A stretch of DNA of 51,159 nt from Actinomycetes bacterium (GCA_021786375.1 JAJYNL010000005.1:1-51159), one strand, 5' to 3'. Counted from the first letter of the stretch, positions 34,357 through 43,558 are shown. Notes: a model not told the origin generated them from the sequence alone. Translations and numbers: made by a program.

Positions 34357-35433
34357 GTGAGAGTTGTTGTTTTCGGTGCCTCCGGCTACGCGGGGGCCGA
34401 GCTGGTTCGCATCATCGCGACCCATCCGCACTTCGAGCTGGTAGGCGCGTCGGCCGGGTCGAACGCAGGTGCGGAGATCGGCGCGATCTATCCTCATCTG
34501 GCGCATTCACCCTATGGTGGGATGCGACTCCAAAGCAATGATGAGCTGGCCGCCTCTCTCGATGCCAGCGGGGCGGAGCTGGCTTTCTTCGCGCTGCCGC
34601 ACAACCAGGCGGCGGGCCTGGTGCCCAAGCTGCTTGGGTCCTTACGCCTGGCGGTAGATCTTTCCGCGGACTTCAGGCTGATTGATCCAGGGCTGTACGA
34701 GTCCGTCTACGGCTTTGTCCACCCGGCTCCCGAGCTGCTTGAGGAGGCGGTATACGGATTGGTGGAGCTAAAGCGCGGCGAGCTCTCCCGTGCCAGGCTC
34801 ATCGCCGCGCCCGGCTGCTATGCCACTGCTGCGACCCTGGCCCTATTCCCATTCATCGACCGTGGGCTCGTGGCGCCGGGAAGCGTTCCGGTGGCAAATG
34901 CGGTCAGCGGAGTCTCCGGGGCCGGCCGATCGGCCAAGCTGGCAAATCTCTTTGGCGAGATCGACTCCGATGTGAGTGCCTACGGGCTTTCGGGGCATCG
35001 GCACCGTCCGGAGATCGAGCAGAACCTGGGCTCGCCGGTGCTCTTCGTTCCGCACCTGGTGCCGATGACGCGGGGCATCCTGGCGACCTGCTATTTCGAT
35101 ATCGCACCTTCCGCGCTGGAAGCGGCCGGGCTGGACGGGTCGTCGCGCATGCTCATCCAGGAGATGCTTCATGCCGAGTTGGTCGAGTTTTACGATGGCG
35201 CCACGTTCGTCTCTGTGTTGGAAGCGGGAAACTCGCCCCATACCAAGGCGACGCTAGGAACGAACATGACGATCGTCTCGGTGAGCTACGATCCCGCCAG
35301 CGGCAAGGCGGTGGTCCTCTCCGCCTTGGACAACATGGTCAAGGGAGCTTCCGGACAGGCGGTCCAAGCTGCGAACGTCGCGCTCGGACTCCCAGAGGAG
35401 GCCGGTCTGACGAGAGTGAGCGTGTACCCATGA
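34357..35433 (+). CDS. argC: N-acetyl-gamma-glutamyl-phosphate reductase
   Basis: NADPH-dependent reduction in arginine synthesis. The 358-residue protein has the Rossmann start VVVFGASGYAGAELVRI, the catalytic cysteine in LIAAPGCYATAATLAL and the SGHRHRPEIEQNL region. I chose the GTG at 34357 because it leaves RVVVFGASGYAG at the N-terminus and follows the TATAAT box by 7 nt; an upstream ATG at 34336 falls inside the operator. It overlaps argJ by 4 bp (ATGA). Confidence 0.95.
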   Translation: MRVVVFGASGYAGAELVRIIATHPHFELVGASAGSNAGAEIGAIYPHLAHSPYGGMRLQSNDELAASLDASGAELAFFALPHNQAAGLVPKLLGSLRLAVDLSADFRLIDPGLYESVYGFVHPAPELLEEAVYGLVELKRGELSRARLIAAPGCYATAATLALFPFIDRGLVAPGSVPVANAVSGVSGAGRSAKLANLFGEIDSDVSAYGLSGHRHRPEIEQNLGSPVLFVPHLVPMTRGILATCYFDIAPSALEAAGLDGSSRMLIQEMLHAELVEFYDGATFVSVLEAGNSPHTKATLGTNMTIVSVSYDPASGKAVVLSALDNMVKGASGQAVQAANVALGLPEEAGLTRVSVYP

Positions 35434-36602
35434 GCGTTACCTATCCATCGGGCTTCGTCGCCAGCGGCGTGGCTTCGGGAATCAAACCGTCGCGGCACAA
35501 GGACATGGCACTGGTGGCGACCTCGGATTGGCATGCCGCTGCGGCCGCAGCCGCCTTTACCCAGAACCTGGCGGCCGCAGCCCCGGTTGTGGTCTCCCGT
35601 CAGAACCTGGCCGCCTCGGCGGGGCAGGTGGCGGCGGTCCTGCTCACCAGCGGGAATGCCAACGCCGCCACCGGCGTCGAAGGGGAGGCGGCCGCCAAGC
35701 GCGCAGTGGAGGCTCTCGCTGCGGTGGCGGGAGTCCATCCCAGCCGGATTCTGATCTGCTCTACGGGCCTCATCGGCATACCCTGGCCGGTGGAGAAGGC
35801 GCTGGAGGGAATTCCGCGCGCCCACGGAGAGTTGGCCGGCGGGGAGGAGGCGGGGCTTTCGGCCGCCGAGGCCATCATGACCACCGACACCTTCGCCAAG
35901 ACCGCAGTCAACGAGGTGGGTTCGGTTCGCTTTGGGGGCATCGCCAAGGGCGCGGCGATGATCGCGCCCAATATGGCGACCATGCTTGCGGTGGTGACCA
36001 CCGACGCCAAGGCCACCTCGGAGCAACTCGCCAGGGTGCTGGGCCACGCTGTGGAGAGGAGCTTCAACCGAATCACCATCGACGGCTGCACGTCCACCAA
36101 CGACACGGTGGTGATCATGGCTTCCGGCGCCTCGCGCCAGGAGTTGAGCGACGAGGAGTTGATCAGTGGAGTACTGGCGGTTTGCGAATCGCTGGCCTCC
36201 CAGATCGTTTTCGACGCGGAGGGCTCGACCAAGTTGATCAGGGTGACCTGCACCGGTGCCGAGACAGAAGACGACGCCTTGGCGGTGGCGCGCAAGGTGG
36301 CCGAATCATCTTTGGTGAAGTGCTCGTTCTTTGGCAAAGACCCTTATTGGGGAAGGGTCATCTCGGAAGTTGGCACCGCCGGCGTCGACTTGGACATGAC
36401 CCAGGTCTCCGTCGCCTACGGCGGCATCACGGTCTATGCCAACCTCGAGGAGGTGGGTTATGATCGCGAGGCGCTCGGCCGGGTAATGGAGGAGCGTGAG
36501 ATCGACCTGGAGGTGGCCGTCGGCGACGGAGCCGCCTCGGCCACGGTCATCACCGCCGACCTCACTCCCGCATATATAGCCGAGAACATGAGGACCTCCT
36601 AG
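35430..36602 (+). CDS. argJ: Glutamate N-acetyltransferase / amino-acid acetyltransferase
   Basis: It recycles the acetyl group from acetylornithine to glutamate; bifunctional versions also use acetyl-CoA. The 390-residue precursor cleaves itself before the Thr in KGAAMIAPNMATMLAVVTTDA (shown as APNMATMLAVV), giving two chains. SFNRITIDGCTSTNDTV and FGKDPYWGRVISEVG are further family blocks. The ATG at 35430 overlaps the argC stop. With argJ and no argA or argE nearby, the operon should use the cyclic acetyl pathway. Confidence 0.95.
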   Translation: MSVTYPSGFVASGVASGIKPSRHKDMALVATSDWHAAAAAAAFTQNLAAAAPVVVSRQNLAASAGQVAAVLLTSGNANAATGVEGEAAAKRAVEALAAVAGVHPSRILICSTGLIGIPWPVEKALEGIPRAHGELAGGEEAGLSAAEAIMTTDTFAKTAVNEVGSVRFGGIAKGAAMIAPNMATMLAVVTTDAKATSEQLARVLGHAVERSFNRITIDGCTSTNDTVVIMASGASRQELSDEELISGVLAVCESLASQIVFDAEGSTKLIRVTCTGAETEDDALAVARKVAESSLVKCSFFGKDPYWGRVISEVGTAGVDLDMTQVSVAYGGITVYANLEEVGYDREALGRVMEEREIDLEVAVGDGAASATVITADLTPAYIAENMRTS

Positions 36603-37502
36603 GTGGCCACCATGGAGGAACTCGAGGTAGCGATCATCAAGGCCGGGGTGCTGTCAGAGGCCCTTCCCTACATCCGGCGCTTTTCCGGTTCGGTCTTCGT
36701 GGTCAAGTACGGAGGCAACGCCATAGCCGACGCCAGTGAGGAGGCCACTCTCGAGTCCTTCGCGCGTGACGTGGTCCTCATGGCTTCGGTGGGGATCAAG
36801 CCGGTGGTCGTGCACGGCGGTGGGCCGCAGATCGGCGAGATGCTGGCCCGCCTGGCGATCGAGAGCCGCTTCGAGAACGGGCTGCGGGTGACCGATGCGG
36901 CCACTCTTGAGGTGGTCCAGATGGTGCTGATGGGCAAGGTGAATCCGGAGATCGTGGCGGCCATCAACCGGTTCGCTCCGCTTGCCGTGGGTCTTTCCGG
37001 TGCTGACACGGGCCTGATCATCGCGGAGCCCGCTCCCGGTGAGCTCGGTTTCGTTGGCGAGGTGGAAAGCATCAACCCTGAGATAGTCGAGCGGCTTCTC
37101 GGCGAGGGGATGATCCCGGTGGTGGCCACAGTGGGTGTCGACCGGCGTGGACAGGCCTACAACATCAACGCGGATGTCGTCGCAGGGGCGATCGCGGGTG
37201 CGATCCGGGCCGAGAAACTCATCTACCTCACCAATGTCGAAGGTATCTACGCGAACTATCCCGACCCGGCTTCCCTTATTCGCCGCATCTCCTCCGAGGG
37301 ACTGTCGCGGATGCTGCGCAGTGGCTCAGCGACCGCCGGAATGATTCCCAAGCTGCGAAGTTGTCTGAAGGCACTGGAGGCGGGCGTGGGCTCCGCCCAC
37401 ATCCTGGACGGGAGGATGGAGCACTCCCTGCTCCTGGAGATATTCACGGACTCCGGCATAGGCACCATGGTGGTGGCCCGAGACCAAGGAGGAGCGGAAT
37501 GA
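36603..37502 (+). CDS. argB: Acetylglutamate kinase
   Basis: It phosphorylates N-acetylglutamate and is usually the arginine-inhibited step. The 299-residue protein has FVVKYGGNAI, VVVHGGGPQIGEMLA, VGLSGADTGLI and NINADVVAGAIAGAI, plus an N-terminal helix as in arginine-sensitive enzymes. The GTG at 36603 directly follows the argJ stop; an ATG at 36612 with AGGTGG just upstream is equally possible. It overlaps argD by 4 bp. Confidence 0.95.
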   Translation: MATMEELEVAIIKAGVLSEALPYIRRFSGSVFVVKYGGNAIADASEEATLESFARDVVLMASVGIKPVVVHGGGPQIGEMLARLAIESRFENGLRVTDAATLEVVQMVLMGKVNPEIVAAINRFAPLAVGLSGADTGLIIAEPAPGELGFVGEVESINPEIVERLLGEGMIPVVATVGVDRRGQAYNINADVVAGAIAGAIRAEKLIYLTNVEGIYANYPDPASLIRRISSEGLSRMLRSGSATAGMIPKLRSCLKALEAGVGSAHILDGRMEHSLLLEIFTDSGIGTMVVARDQGGAE

Positions 37503-38707
37503 GCGTTACCGAGAGCGGGCTGGTGGGAGCCGCGCAGCGCTACCTGATGAACAACTACGGTCCACCTCTTGCCGCCTTCGTTTCCGGCTCGGGAAGCGTC
37601 CTGGTCGAGGATTCCGGCCGCGAGGTCCTTGACTTCCTGGCCGGCATCGCCGTCTGCTCGCTGGGTCACTGCCATCCGACGGTTACGGCCGCGATCTCGG
37701 AGCAGGCGGGCAAGCTGATCCACACCTCGAACTTCTTCGCCAACGAGCACGGGCCGGAGGTGGCCCGGCGCCTCGAAGATCTGCTGGGTATCGGCGAGGG
37801 GAGGGTCTTTTTCGGCAACTCGGGGGCCGAGGCGAACGAGGCGGCCATCAAGCTTGCTCGCCGGTTCGCCGGCGAAGGCCGCCGGCGTATCGTGGCCCTG
37901 GAGGGTGGCTTTCACGGACGCACATTTGGCGCGCTCTCCGCGACGGGGCAGTTTGCCAAGCAGATCCCCTTCGAGCCCCTGGTGCCGGGATTCGCGCACG
38001 TGCGCCCCGGCGACATAGGAGCCCTGGAAGCCGAGCTGACCAGGGGTGATGTGGCTGCGGTGATGATCGAGATGCTGCAGGGCGAGGCCGGTGTGGTCCC
38101 CGTGCCCGACGAATTCGTATTGGCTGCGCGTGAGCTCACCACCGGCAATGGCACGCTCCTGATCCTCGATGAGGTCCAGACCGGCTTCGGCCGGACCGGG
38201 GAGTGGTTTGCCTTCCAGCGCCTAGGCATCGTCCCGGACATGGTCACCCTTGCCAAGGCGATTGCCTCGGGATTTCCGGTCGGGGCGCTCTTCGCCCGCG
38301 CCGAGGTTGCCTCCGCCTTTCAACCCGGAGACCACGGGACCACCTATGGAGGCCAGGCATTGGCAATGGCGGCGGCCAGGGCGACGATCCAGACTTTGGT
38401 CGAGCTGGATGCACCCGGGCTGGCTCGCACGAAGGGGGAGCTTCTGGCCAAGGCGGTCGAGAGATTGCCTGGCGTAACCGGGGTACGGGGAAGGGGACTT
38501 CTGCTCGGCGCGATGCTGGAACGCCCGATTGCCAAGGCGGTCCAGACGTATGCGCTGGAGGAGGGCCTGATAGTGAATGCCATCGGTGACTCCGTGGTGC
38601 GCCTGGCCCCTCCGCTGGTTGTGACCGAGGAGGAGATCACGGCTGCCGTGCAGCGCCTTGGCCGGGCTCTGCATCGTGCGGAGGTGGAGCCGGGGGAGGG
38701 GAAATGA
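37499..38707 (+). CDS. argD: Acetylornithine aminotransferase
   Basis: A PLP-dependent class III transaminase of 402 residues. Key blocks are [18 protein letters not shown], the PLP-binding [20 protein letters not shown] (starting [17 protein letters not shown]) and the Schiff-base lysine in [15 protein letters not shown]. The ATG at 37499 overlaps the argB stop (ATGA); the open frame upstream lies inside argB and is not real. It overlaps argF by 4 bp. Confidence 0.95.
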   Translation: MSVTESGLVGAAQRYLMNNYGPPLAAFVSGSGSVLVEDSGREVLDFLAGIAVCSLGHCHPTVTAAISEQAGKLIHTSNFFANEHGPEVARRLEDLLGIGEGRVFFGNSGAEANEAAIKLARRFAGEGRRRIVALEGGFHGRTFGALSATGQFAKQIPFEPLVPGFAHVRPGDIGALEAELTRGDVAAVMIEMLQGEAGVVPVPDEFVLAARELTTGNGTLLILDEVQTGFGRTGEWFAFQRLGIVPDMVTLAKAIASGFPVGALFARAEVASAFQPGDHGTTYGGQALAMAAARATIQTLVELDAPGLARTKGELLAKAVERLPGVTGVRGRGLLLGAMLERPIAKAVQTYALEEGLIVNAIGDSVVRLAPPLVVTEEEITAAVQRLGRALHRAEVEPGEGK

Positions 38708-39603
38708 AGGACTTTCTGGAGATATCGACGGTTGGAAGTGAGGGGCTGGAGGCGATTCTCGAGTACGCCGGAGCGGACCTGCCCGCGGTGCTGGCGGGAA
38801 AGGGAGTTGCACTGGTGTTCGAGAAGCCGTCGTTGAGAACGCGGTCATCGTCGGAGATGGCGGCGGTTGCACTGGGCGCCCATCCCGTCTACATCACCGA
38901 CGCCGAAGTCGGCATCGACAAGCGCGAGTCGGCCGAGGACATCGCCAAGGTCCTTGCTGGGTATCATTCCGCCATCGCGGCGCGGGTCTTCGATCATCGG
39001 GTACTGGAGAGGATGGCCAACGCCCTCCGCGTGCAGGGAGAGGACGTTCCCGTCATCAACCTGCTCTCAGACCGTTCCCACCCGTGCCAGGCAGTCGCAG
39101 ACCTGATCACCGTGAAGCAGCAGTTCGGATCGGTGCGTGGGGTGGAGATCGCCTACGTCGGCGATTCCAACAACGTGGCGCTTTCCCTGGCAGAGGCCGC
39201 TGCTCTGGCCGGCGCCAGCGTCAAGATCGCCTCACCCGAAGGATACGGCTTCGACGTCGCCACCCGCCAAGCGCTGGCCGGGCTCGGTGATGTCAGCTTT
39301 GGAACCGATCCTGTTGAGGCGGTGCGCGGTGCTCGTGTCGTCTACACCGATACCTGGACTTCGATGGGCCAGGAGGAGGAGGCCGTGGAGCGCCGGGCTG
39401 CATTCGGCTCTGGTTTCCAAGTCGACTCCGCCCTCATGGCCAAGGCCGCCAAAGACGCGATATTCATGCACTGCCTGCCCGCGCACCGCGGGGAGGAGGT
39501 CACCAGTGAGGTCATGGACTCGCCGGTGAGCGTGATCTACCGGCAGGCGGCCAACCGGATGCCGGCGTTCAAGGCCGTCCTCTTCTGGGCGGTGACCGGA
39601 TGA
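38704..39603 (+). CDS. argF: Ornithine carbamoyltransferase
   Basis: It joins ornithine and carbamoyl phosphate to citrulline. The 299-residue protein has LLSDRSHPCQAVADLITVKQ, VGDSNNVALSLAEAAALAG and the ornithine site MHCLPAHRGEEVTSEV. The carbamoyl phosphate loop reads FEKPSLRTRSSSEMA instead of the common STRTRVSFE. The phosphate-binding arginines are kept but Thr is replaced by Leu, which I believe is seen in some deep actinobacterial enzymes. Length is slightly short for the family. The ATG overlaps the argD stop. Confidence 0.93.
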   Translation: MKDFLEISTVGSEGLEAILEYAGADLPAVLAGKGVALVFEKPSLRTRSSSEMAAVALGAHPVYITDAEVGIDKRESAEDIAKVLAGYHSAIAARVFDHRVLERMANALRVQGEDVPVINLLSDRSHPCQAVADLITVKQQFGSVRGVEIAYVGDSNNVALSLAEAAALAGASVKIASPEGYGFDVATRQALAGLGDVSFGTDPVEAVRGARVVYTDTWTSMGQEEEAVERRAAFGSGFQVDSALMAKAAKDAIFMHCLPAHRGEEVTSEVMDSPVSVIYRQAANRMPAFKAVLFWAVTG

Positions 39604-39666
39604 AGTCCGGCTGGCACTCGGGCGCGCCGGATGGGATGATGACAAATGTTGTTGCGGGGTGACGGC

Positions 39667-40134
39667 ATGGCAAAGAACCGTCGGCAGTACCAGATCAGCA
39701 AGTTTCTGGAGACCGAGTTCGTGAGTTCGCAAGCTCAGCTGGTTGGGCTGTTGGCGCGGGTCGGAATCGAGGCCACGCAGGCCACGGTTTCGCGCGACCT
39801 CGAGGAACTCGGAGCGATCAAGGTGAAGGTGCCTGGCGGCGAGCTAGTCTACGCCGTGCCCTCGCACATGCGTGACACCACCGCCGACGCGGACCACCTG
39901 CGAAGGGTGCTTTCGGAATGGGTAGTCGAGCTGGTCGCCTCGGGAAACCTCGTGTTGATAAAGACACCGCCGGGCTCGGCCCACGTAGTGGCTTCGGCCA
40001 TGGACCACACCATCATCAATGGCGTGCTGGGCACCGTCGCGGGTGACGACACGATCATGGTCGTCACCAAATTCGGCGAGGCCGATGCGTTGCGGGACCT
40101 GCTTGCCCGCATGGCCGGGCTGGACGACGTCTGA
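39667..40134 (+). CDS. argR: Arginine repressor
   Basis: ArgR binds ARG boxes as an arginine-dependent hexamer. The 155-residue protein has the winged-helix N-terminus (NRRQYQISKFLETEFVSSQA, QATVSRDLEELGAIKV) and the C-terminal arginine-binding and oligomerisation domain (TPPGSAHVVASAMD, VLGTVAGDDTIMVVTKF). I prefer the ATG at 39667, after GGGGT, which gives the family start AKNRRQ; an ATG at 39646 would add seven residues. It probably controls this operon through the repeat at argC. Confidence 0.93.
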   Translation: MAKNRRQYQISKFLETEFVSSQAQLVGLLARVGIEATQATVSRDLEELGAIKVKVPGGELVYAVPSHMRDTTADADHLRRVLSEWVVELVASGNLVLIKTPPGSAHVVASAMDHTIINGVLGTVAGDDTIMVVTKFGEADALRDLLARMAGLDDV

Positions 40135-40136
40135 TT

Positions 40137-40155
40137 GCCCGGGGCAAGGCCGGGC
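40137..40155 (+). other. Hairpin between argR and argG
   Basis: GCCCGG (40137-40142) pairs with CCGGGC (40150-40155) around a 7-nt loop, starting right after the argR stop. There is no T-run, so efficient termination is doubtful. The AT-rich stretch 40160-40180 that follows may carry an internal promoter for argG. Confidence 0.35.
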
Positions 40156-40196
40156 GGCAAGACTTAATCGTTGAATTTAGGAGAAGGAGTCAAGAG

Positions 40197-41381
40197 TTGA
40201 GCAAGAAGAGAATCGTGCTGGCCTACTCGGGTGGACTCGACACCTCGGTGGCGGTCAAGTGGCTGGGCGAGGAGATGGGCTATGACGTCGTCGCCATGGC
40301 GGTTGACGTGGGCCAGGGTGGCGACTTCGAGGTGATCCGGCATCGTGCGATAGCCGCCGGCGCGATCGCGGTGGAAGTCGTTGACGCGCGCGCCGAGTTC
40401 GCGAACGACTTCGTTCTCCCGGCGCTGCATGCCAACGCACTCTACGAGGGACAGTATCCCTTGGTCTCCTCGCTATCGCGCCCGGTAATCGTGCGACACC
40501 TCGTTAGGGTGGCCGAGGAGTACGGCGCTGAGGCGGTTGCGCACGGCTGTACGGGCAAGGGCAACGACCAGGTCCGCTTCGAGGTTGGGATCAGGGCGCT
40601 CAACCCGGACCTCGCCATCGAGGCGCCGGTCCGTGTCTGGGGCTTTTCCCGGGCCGATTCCATCGACTACGCGGAGAAGCACTCCATCCCCATCCGGGCC
40701 TCCAAGGAGAAGCCCTACTCGATCGATGCCAACCTATGGGGCCGAGCCGTGGAATGCGGCGAGATGGAGGATCCTTGGGCGCCACCGCCCGGGGACGTTT
40801 ACGAGATGACCGTCCCCACCAAGACCCAGGCCGAGGAGATCGTGATCACTTTCGATCAGGGAAGGCCGGTGGCCGTAGACGGCAACCCGCTCGCGGTTGC
40901 GGAGGTCGTTGAGACGCTGAACACGAGACTTGGCGCCTTTGGGTTCGGTCGCCTCGACATGGTGGAGAACCGGCGCGTGGGCATCAAGAGCCGGGAGGTT
41001 TACGAGGCCCCCGGGGCGCTGGGTCTCATCCTGGCCCACGCGGACCTCGAGAGCATCACCCTAGAGAGGGATCTTGCGCACGAGAAGGCCCGCCTGTCCA
41101 CTCGCTTCAGCGAGCTCGTCTATGATGGGCTTTGGTTTTCTCCCCTGCGCGAGGCCCTGAGTGAGTTCATGGCCTACACCCAACGGTACGTGACCGGGGA
41201 GGTGAGACTTGTGGCAGAGCCAAACCGTGTGTATGTGAACGGACGTCGCTCGCCGTCCTCCCTCTACGATTACGAGCTTGCCACCTATGAGAAGGAAGAC
41301 GCCTTCAGACACTCCGATGCGGAGGGCTTCGTGCGCATCTGGGGCCTCGGAGTTGAGACCTGGGCGCGGAAGCAGCGGTAG
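40197..41381 (+). CDS. argG: Argininosuccinate synthase
   Basis: It joins citrulline and aspartate with ATP. The 394-residue protein starts with the PP-loop VLAYSGGLDTSVAVKWL and has VAHGCTGKGNDQVRFEVG and KSREVYEAPGALGLI. The TTG start at 40197 gives SKKRIVLAYSGG and has AGGAGAAGGAG upstream. Argininosuccinate lyase follows after a 69-bp gap with a strong hairpin. Confidence 0.96.
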   Translation: MSKKRIVLAYSGGLDTSVAVKWLGEEMGYDVVAMAVDVGQGGDFEVIRHRAIAAGAIAVEVVDARAEFANDFVLPALHANALYEGQYPLVSSLSRPVIVRHLVRVAEEYGAEAVAHGCTGKGNDQVRFEVGIRALNPDLAIEAPVRVWGFSRADSIDYAEKHSIPIRASKEKPYSIDANLWGRAVECGEMEDPWAPPPGDVYEMTVPTKTQAEEIVITFDQGRPVAVDGNPLAVAEVVETLNTRLGAFGFGRLDMVENRRVGIKSREVYEAPGALGLILAHADLESITLERDLAHEKARLSTRFSELVYDGLWFSPLREALSEFMAYTQRYVTGEVRLVAEPNRVYVNGRRSPSSLYDYELATYEKEDAFRHSDAEGFVRIWGLGVETWARKQR

Positions 41382-41404
41382 AGCGCTTATTCCGGTAGTC
41401 GATG

Positions 41405-41433
41405 GCGGAGCCGGTCCTCGGGGCCGGCTCCGC
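41405..41433 (+). other. Strong 10-bp hairpin between argG and argH
   Basis: GCGGAGCCGG (41405-41414) pairs perfectly with CCGGCTCCGC (41424-41433) around a 9-nt loop. It ends immediately before the argH ribosome binding site GAGGAAG (41435-41441) and has no T-run. It may protect or separate the argG and argH messages. Confidence 0.45.
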
Positions 41434-41450
41434 TGAGGAAGTTGCAGTCG

Positions 41451-42851
41451 ATGACGCTTTGGCATGGAAGATTCAGCTCCGAGCCGTCTGCGGAGCTATG
41501 GGAGTTCACGGAGTCACTCAGCTTCGACAAGGCACTGGCGCTTGACGACATCGCGGGCTCCCGGGCCCATCTCGCCGGCCTCGAGCGGGCGGGGATGTTG
41601 GACGCCACGGAGGCGGCTGCTCTCGTCGCCGCCCTTGCGCAGGTCGAGGCGGAACTCATGGGGGAGACCTTCTCCTTTGAACCCTCCGACGAGGACATCC
41701 ATACCGCCATCGAGCGGAGGGTGACCGAGATTGCGGGCGAGGCGGGAGCGAAGCTCCACACCGGCAGGAGCCGCAACGATCAGGTAGCCACGGACATGCG
41801 CCTGTTCACCCGCCGGGAGATGACGGCGGTCGCTGCGCGGATTCTTCAGCTGGCTCAGACGCTCGGCGACCTGGCGGACGAGGCCAAGGACGCCTACATG
41901 CCCGGCTACACCCATATGCAGAAGGCGCAGCCGGTGCTTTTTGCTCATCACCTGCTGGCACACGGCTGGGCGCTCTCCCGCGATTTCGACCGCATCCTCT
42001 CGACGATCGATCGGATGGACGTCTCTCCGCTGGGCGCCGGAGCCCTGGGCGGCTCCTCGCTCCCGCTCGACCCGGGTTACACTGCGGCGTTGCTCGGATT
42101 CGGCGCCCCGTTCGAGAACTCACTGGATGCCGTCTCGGACCGGGACTTTATTGCCGAGGCGCTGTTCGACCTATCCCTAGTCGGTGTCCACCTCTCCAGG
42201 ATCGGTGAGGAGATTGTCCTGTGGTCCACCGAGGAATTCGGCTTTGTCCGCCTCGACGACGCCTACTCGACCGGCTCCTCCATGCTGCCCCAGAAGAAGA
42301 ACCCGGACATCGCGGAGCTTTCCCGGGGCAAGGCTGGGCGGCTGATCGGCCACCTCACAGGATTCCTGGCCACCCTGAAGGGGCTGCCACTCTCCTACAA
42401 TCGCGACCTCCAGGAGGACAAGGAGCCGCTCTTCGACTCCATCCTTCAGGTGAGCAGGGGATTGGTAGCTGTGCGGGGCATGCTGCAAAGCGCCTCTTTC
42501 GACTATGCGCGGATGCGCAAAGCGGCCGAGTCCCCCTATCTCTGCGCGGTCGACCTGGCCGATTTTCTGGTGCGAGCCGGGATGCCGTTCCGAAAGGCGC
42601 ACGCCGTCGTGGGCGGGCTGGTGCGCGACTCCATCGAGCGCCAAGTGCCTCTTGAGGAACTCGTCTCCGCCCATCCGCTACTGGGCGAGGACGCGGCACG
42701 CCTGCTCGAGCCAGGCGAGTCGGTGAAGCTGCGAGCCACGCGTGGCGGTTCGGGGATCGACGCCGTGACAATGCAGCGCGGCCGCTTCGTCGAGCGCCTC
42801 CAGCTCGACGCGAAGCGTCTGGACGCTCTCGAGCCCGATGCGATTGCGTGA
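41451..42851 (+). CDS. argH: Argininosuccinate lyase
   Basis: Last step of arginine synthesis. The 466-residue protein belongs to the fumarase/aspartase superfamily, with the signature GSSMLPQKKNPDIAELSRGK, the N-terminal WHGRFSSEPSAELWEFTESL and HTGRSRNDQVATDMRLF. The ATG at 41451 has GAGGAAG about 10 nt upstream; a TTG at 41442 is too close to it. The end overlaps the start of the DNA glycosylase gene by 14 bp. Confidence 0.96.
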   Translation: MTLWHGRFSSEPSAELWEFTESLSFDKALALDDIAGSRAHLAGLERAGMLDATEAAALVAALAQVEAELMGETFSFEPSDEDIHTAIERRVTEIAGEAGAKLHTGRSRNDQVATDMRLFTRREMTAVAARILQLAQTLGDLADEAKDAYMPGYTHMQKAQPVLFAHHLLAHGWALSRDFDRILSTIDRMDVSPLGAGALGGSSLPLDPGYTAALLGFGAPFENSLDAVSDRDFIAEALFDLSLVGVHLSRIGEEIVLWSTEEFGFVRLDDAYSTGSSMLPQKKNPDIAELSRGKAGRLIGHLTGFLATLKGLPLSYNRDLQEDKEPLFDSILQVSRGLVAVRGMLQSASFDYARMRKAAESPYLCAVDLADFLVRAGMPFRKAHAVVGGLVRDSIERQVPLEELVSAHPLLGEDAARLLEPGESVKLRATRGGSGIDAVTMQRGRFVERLQLDAKRLDALEPDAIA

Positions 42852-43500
42852 GGGATCGACCCCCGACTTTCTGCGCGCGGCGGGGTTGCGCGCGATGGGG
42901 AGGGACGATTTCGGCCTCGAAACCGTAGAGCTTGCGCGATCGTTGGTGGGTGCCTACCTGCTCTACCGTGGCAGGCTGTTGCGCATCACCGAGACCGAGG
43001 CGTATCGGGGCGCAGACGATCCCGCTTCGCATGCCTTTAGGGGAAGGACAAGGCGCAACATGCCCATGTTCGGACCGCCTGGCCATCTGTACGTGTACTT
43101 CACCTATGGCATGCACACCTGCGTGAACGTGGTTGGCGCAACCGAAGGCGAGCCTTCCGGCGTGCTGCTTAGGGCGGGCGAGCTTCTCGTCCTGAACCCG
43201 GCGTTGGGCGGCATCGAGAGTGATCCGGCCAATCGAGTGCCGCGTACCAGTGCGGTGGGTCCGGGAAGGCTCGGCCGAGCCGTTGGCGCCAGCGTCGCCG
43301 ACTCGGGCATGGACCTCTGCTTGCCAGGAGCACAGGCCGTCCTTTTCCGAGACGAGGTGGCACGGCAGGATCTTCTGGTTTCGGTTTCGCCCCGGGTCGG
43401 TGTCTCGGGAGCGGCGGATATCGAATGGCGGTTCTTCGATGCCGGGAGCCGGTTCGTCTCTCGCCACCCGCGCGGTTTGCCGAACCATACTTTTGGATGA
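42838..43500 (+). CDS. 3-methyladenine DNA glycosylase (AAG/MPG family)
   Basis: It removes alkylated purines from DNA. The 220-residue protein has the AAG active-site block ITETEAYRGADDPASHAF, with the catalytic Glu near residue 54, and MFGPPGHLYVYFTYGMH with the intercalating tyrosine region. SAVGPGRLGRAVG and the C-terminal RFVSRHPRG complete the family pattern. The ATG at 42838 lies in the end of argH; an ATG at 42895 would remove 19 unconserved residues. Its link to the arg operon is probably only positional. Confidence 0.9.
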   Translation: MRLREGSTPDFLRAAGLRAMGRDDFGLETVELARSLVGAYLLYRGRLLRITETEAYRGADDPASHAFRGRTRRNMPMFGPPGHLYVYFTYGMHTCVNVVGATEGEPSGVLLRAGELLVLNPALGGIESDPANRVPRTSAVGPGRLGRAVGASVADSGMDLCLPGAQAVLFRDEVARQDLLVSVSPRVGVSGAADIEWRFFDAGSRFVSRHPRGLPNHTFG

Positions 43501-43546
43501 GGTGCGATTCATCCTGGGGGTCCGTGCTGTACTCGCAGGACGCGCC

Positions 43547-43552
43547 TACCAT
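43547..43552 (+). promoter_or_regulatory. Candidate -10 box for leaderless ABC transporter gene
   Basis: TACCAT is followed by 6 nt and the ATG at 43559, with no ribosome binding site in between. It would separate the transporter and two-component genes from the arg operon. Confidence 0.35.
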
Positions 43553-43558
43553 GGCCAC

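Noticed and set aside
40160-40180. AT-rich stretch before argG as a second ARG box
   Set aside because: It has a TTGAAT half-site, but the symmetry is poor and it does not match the argC repeat.
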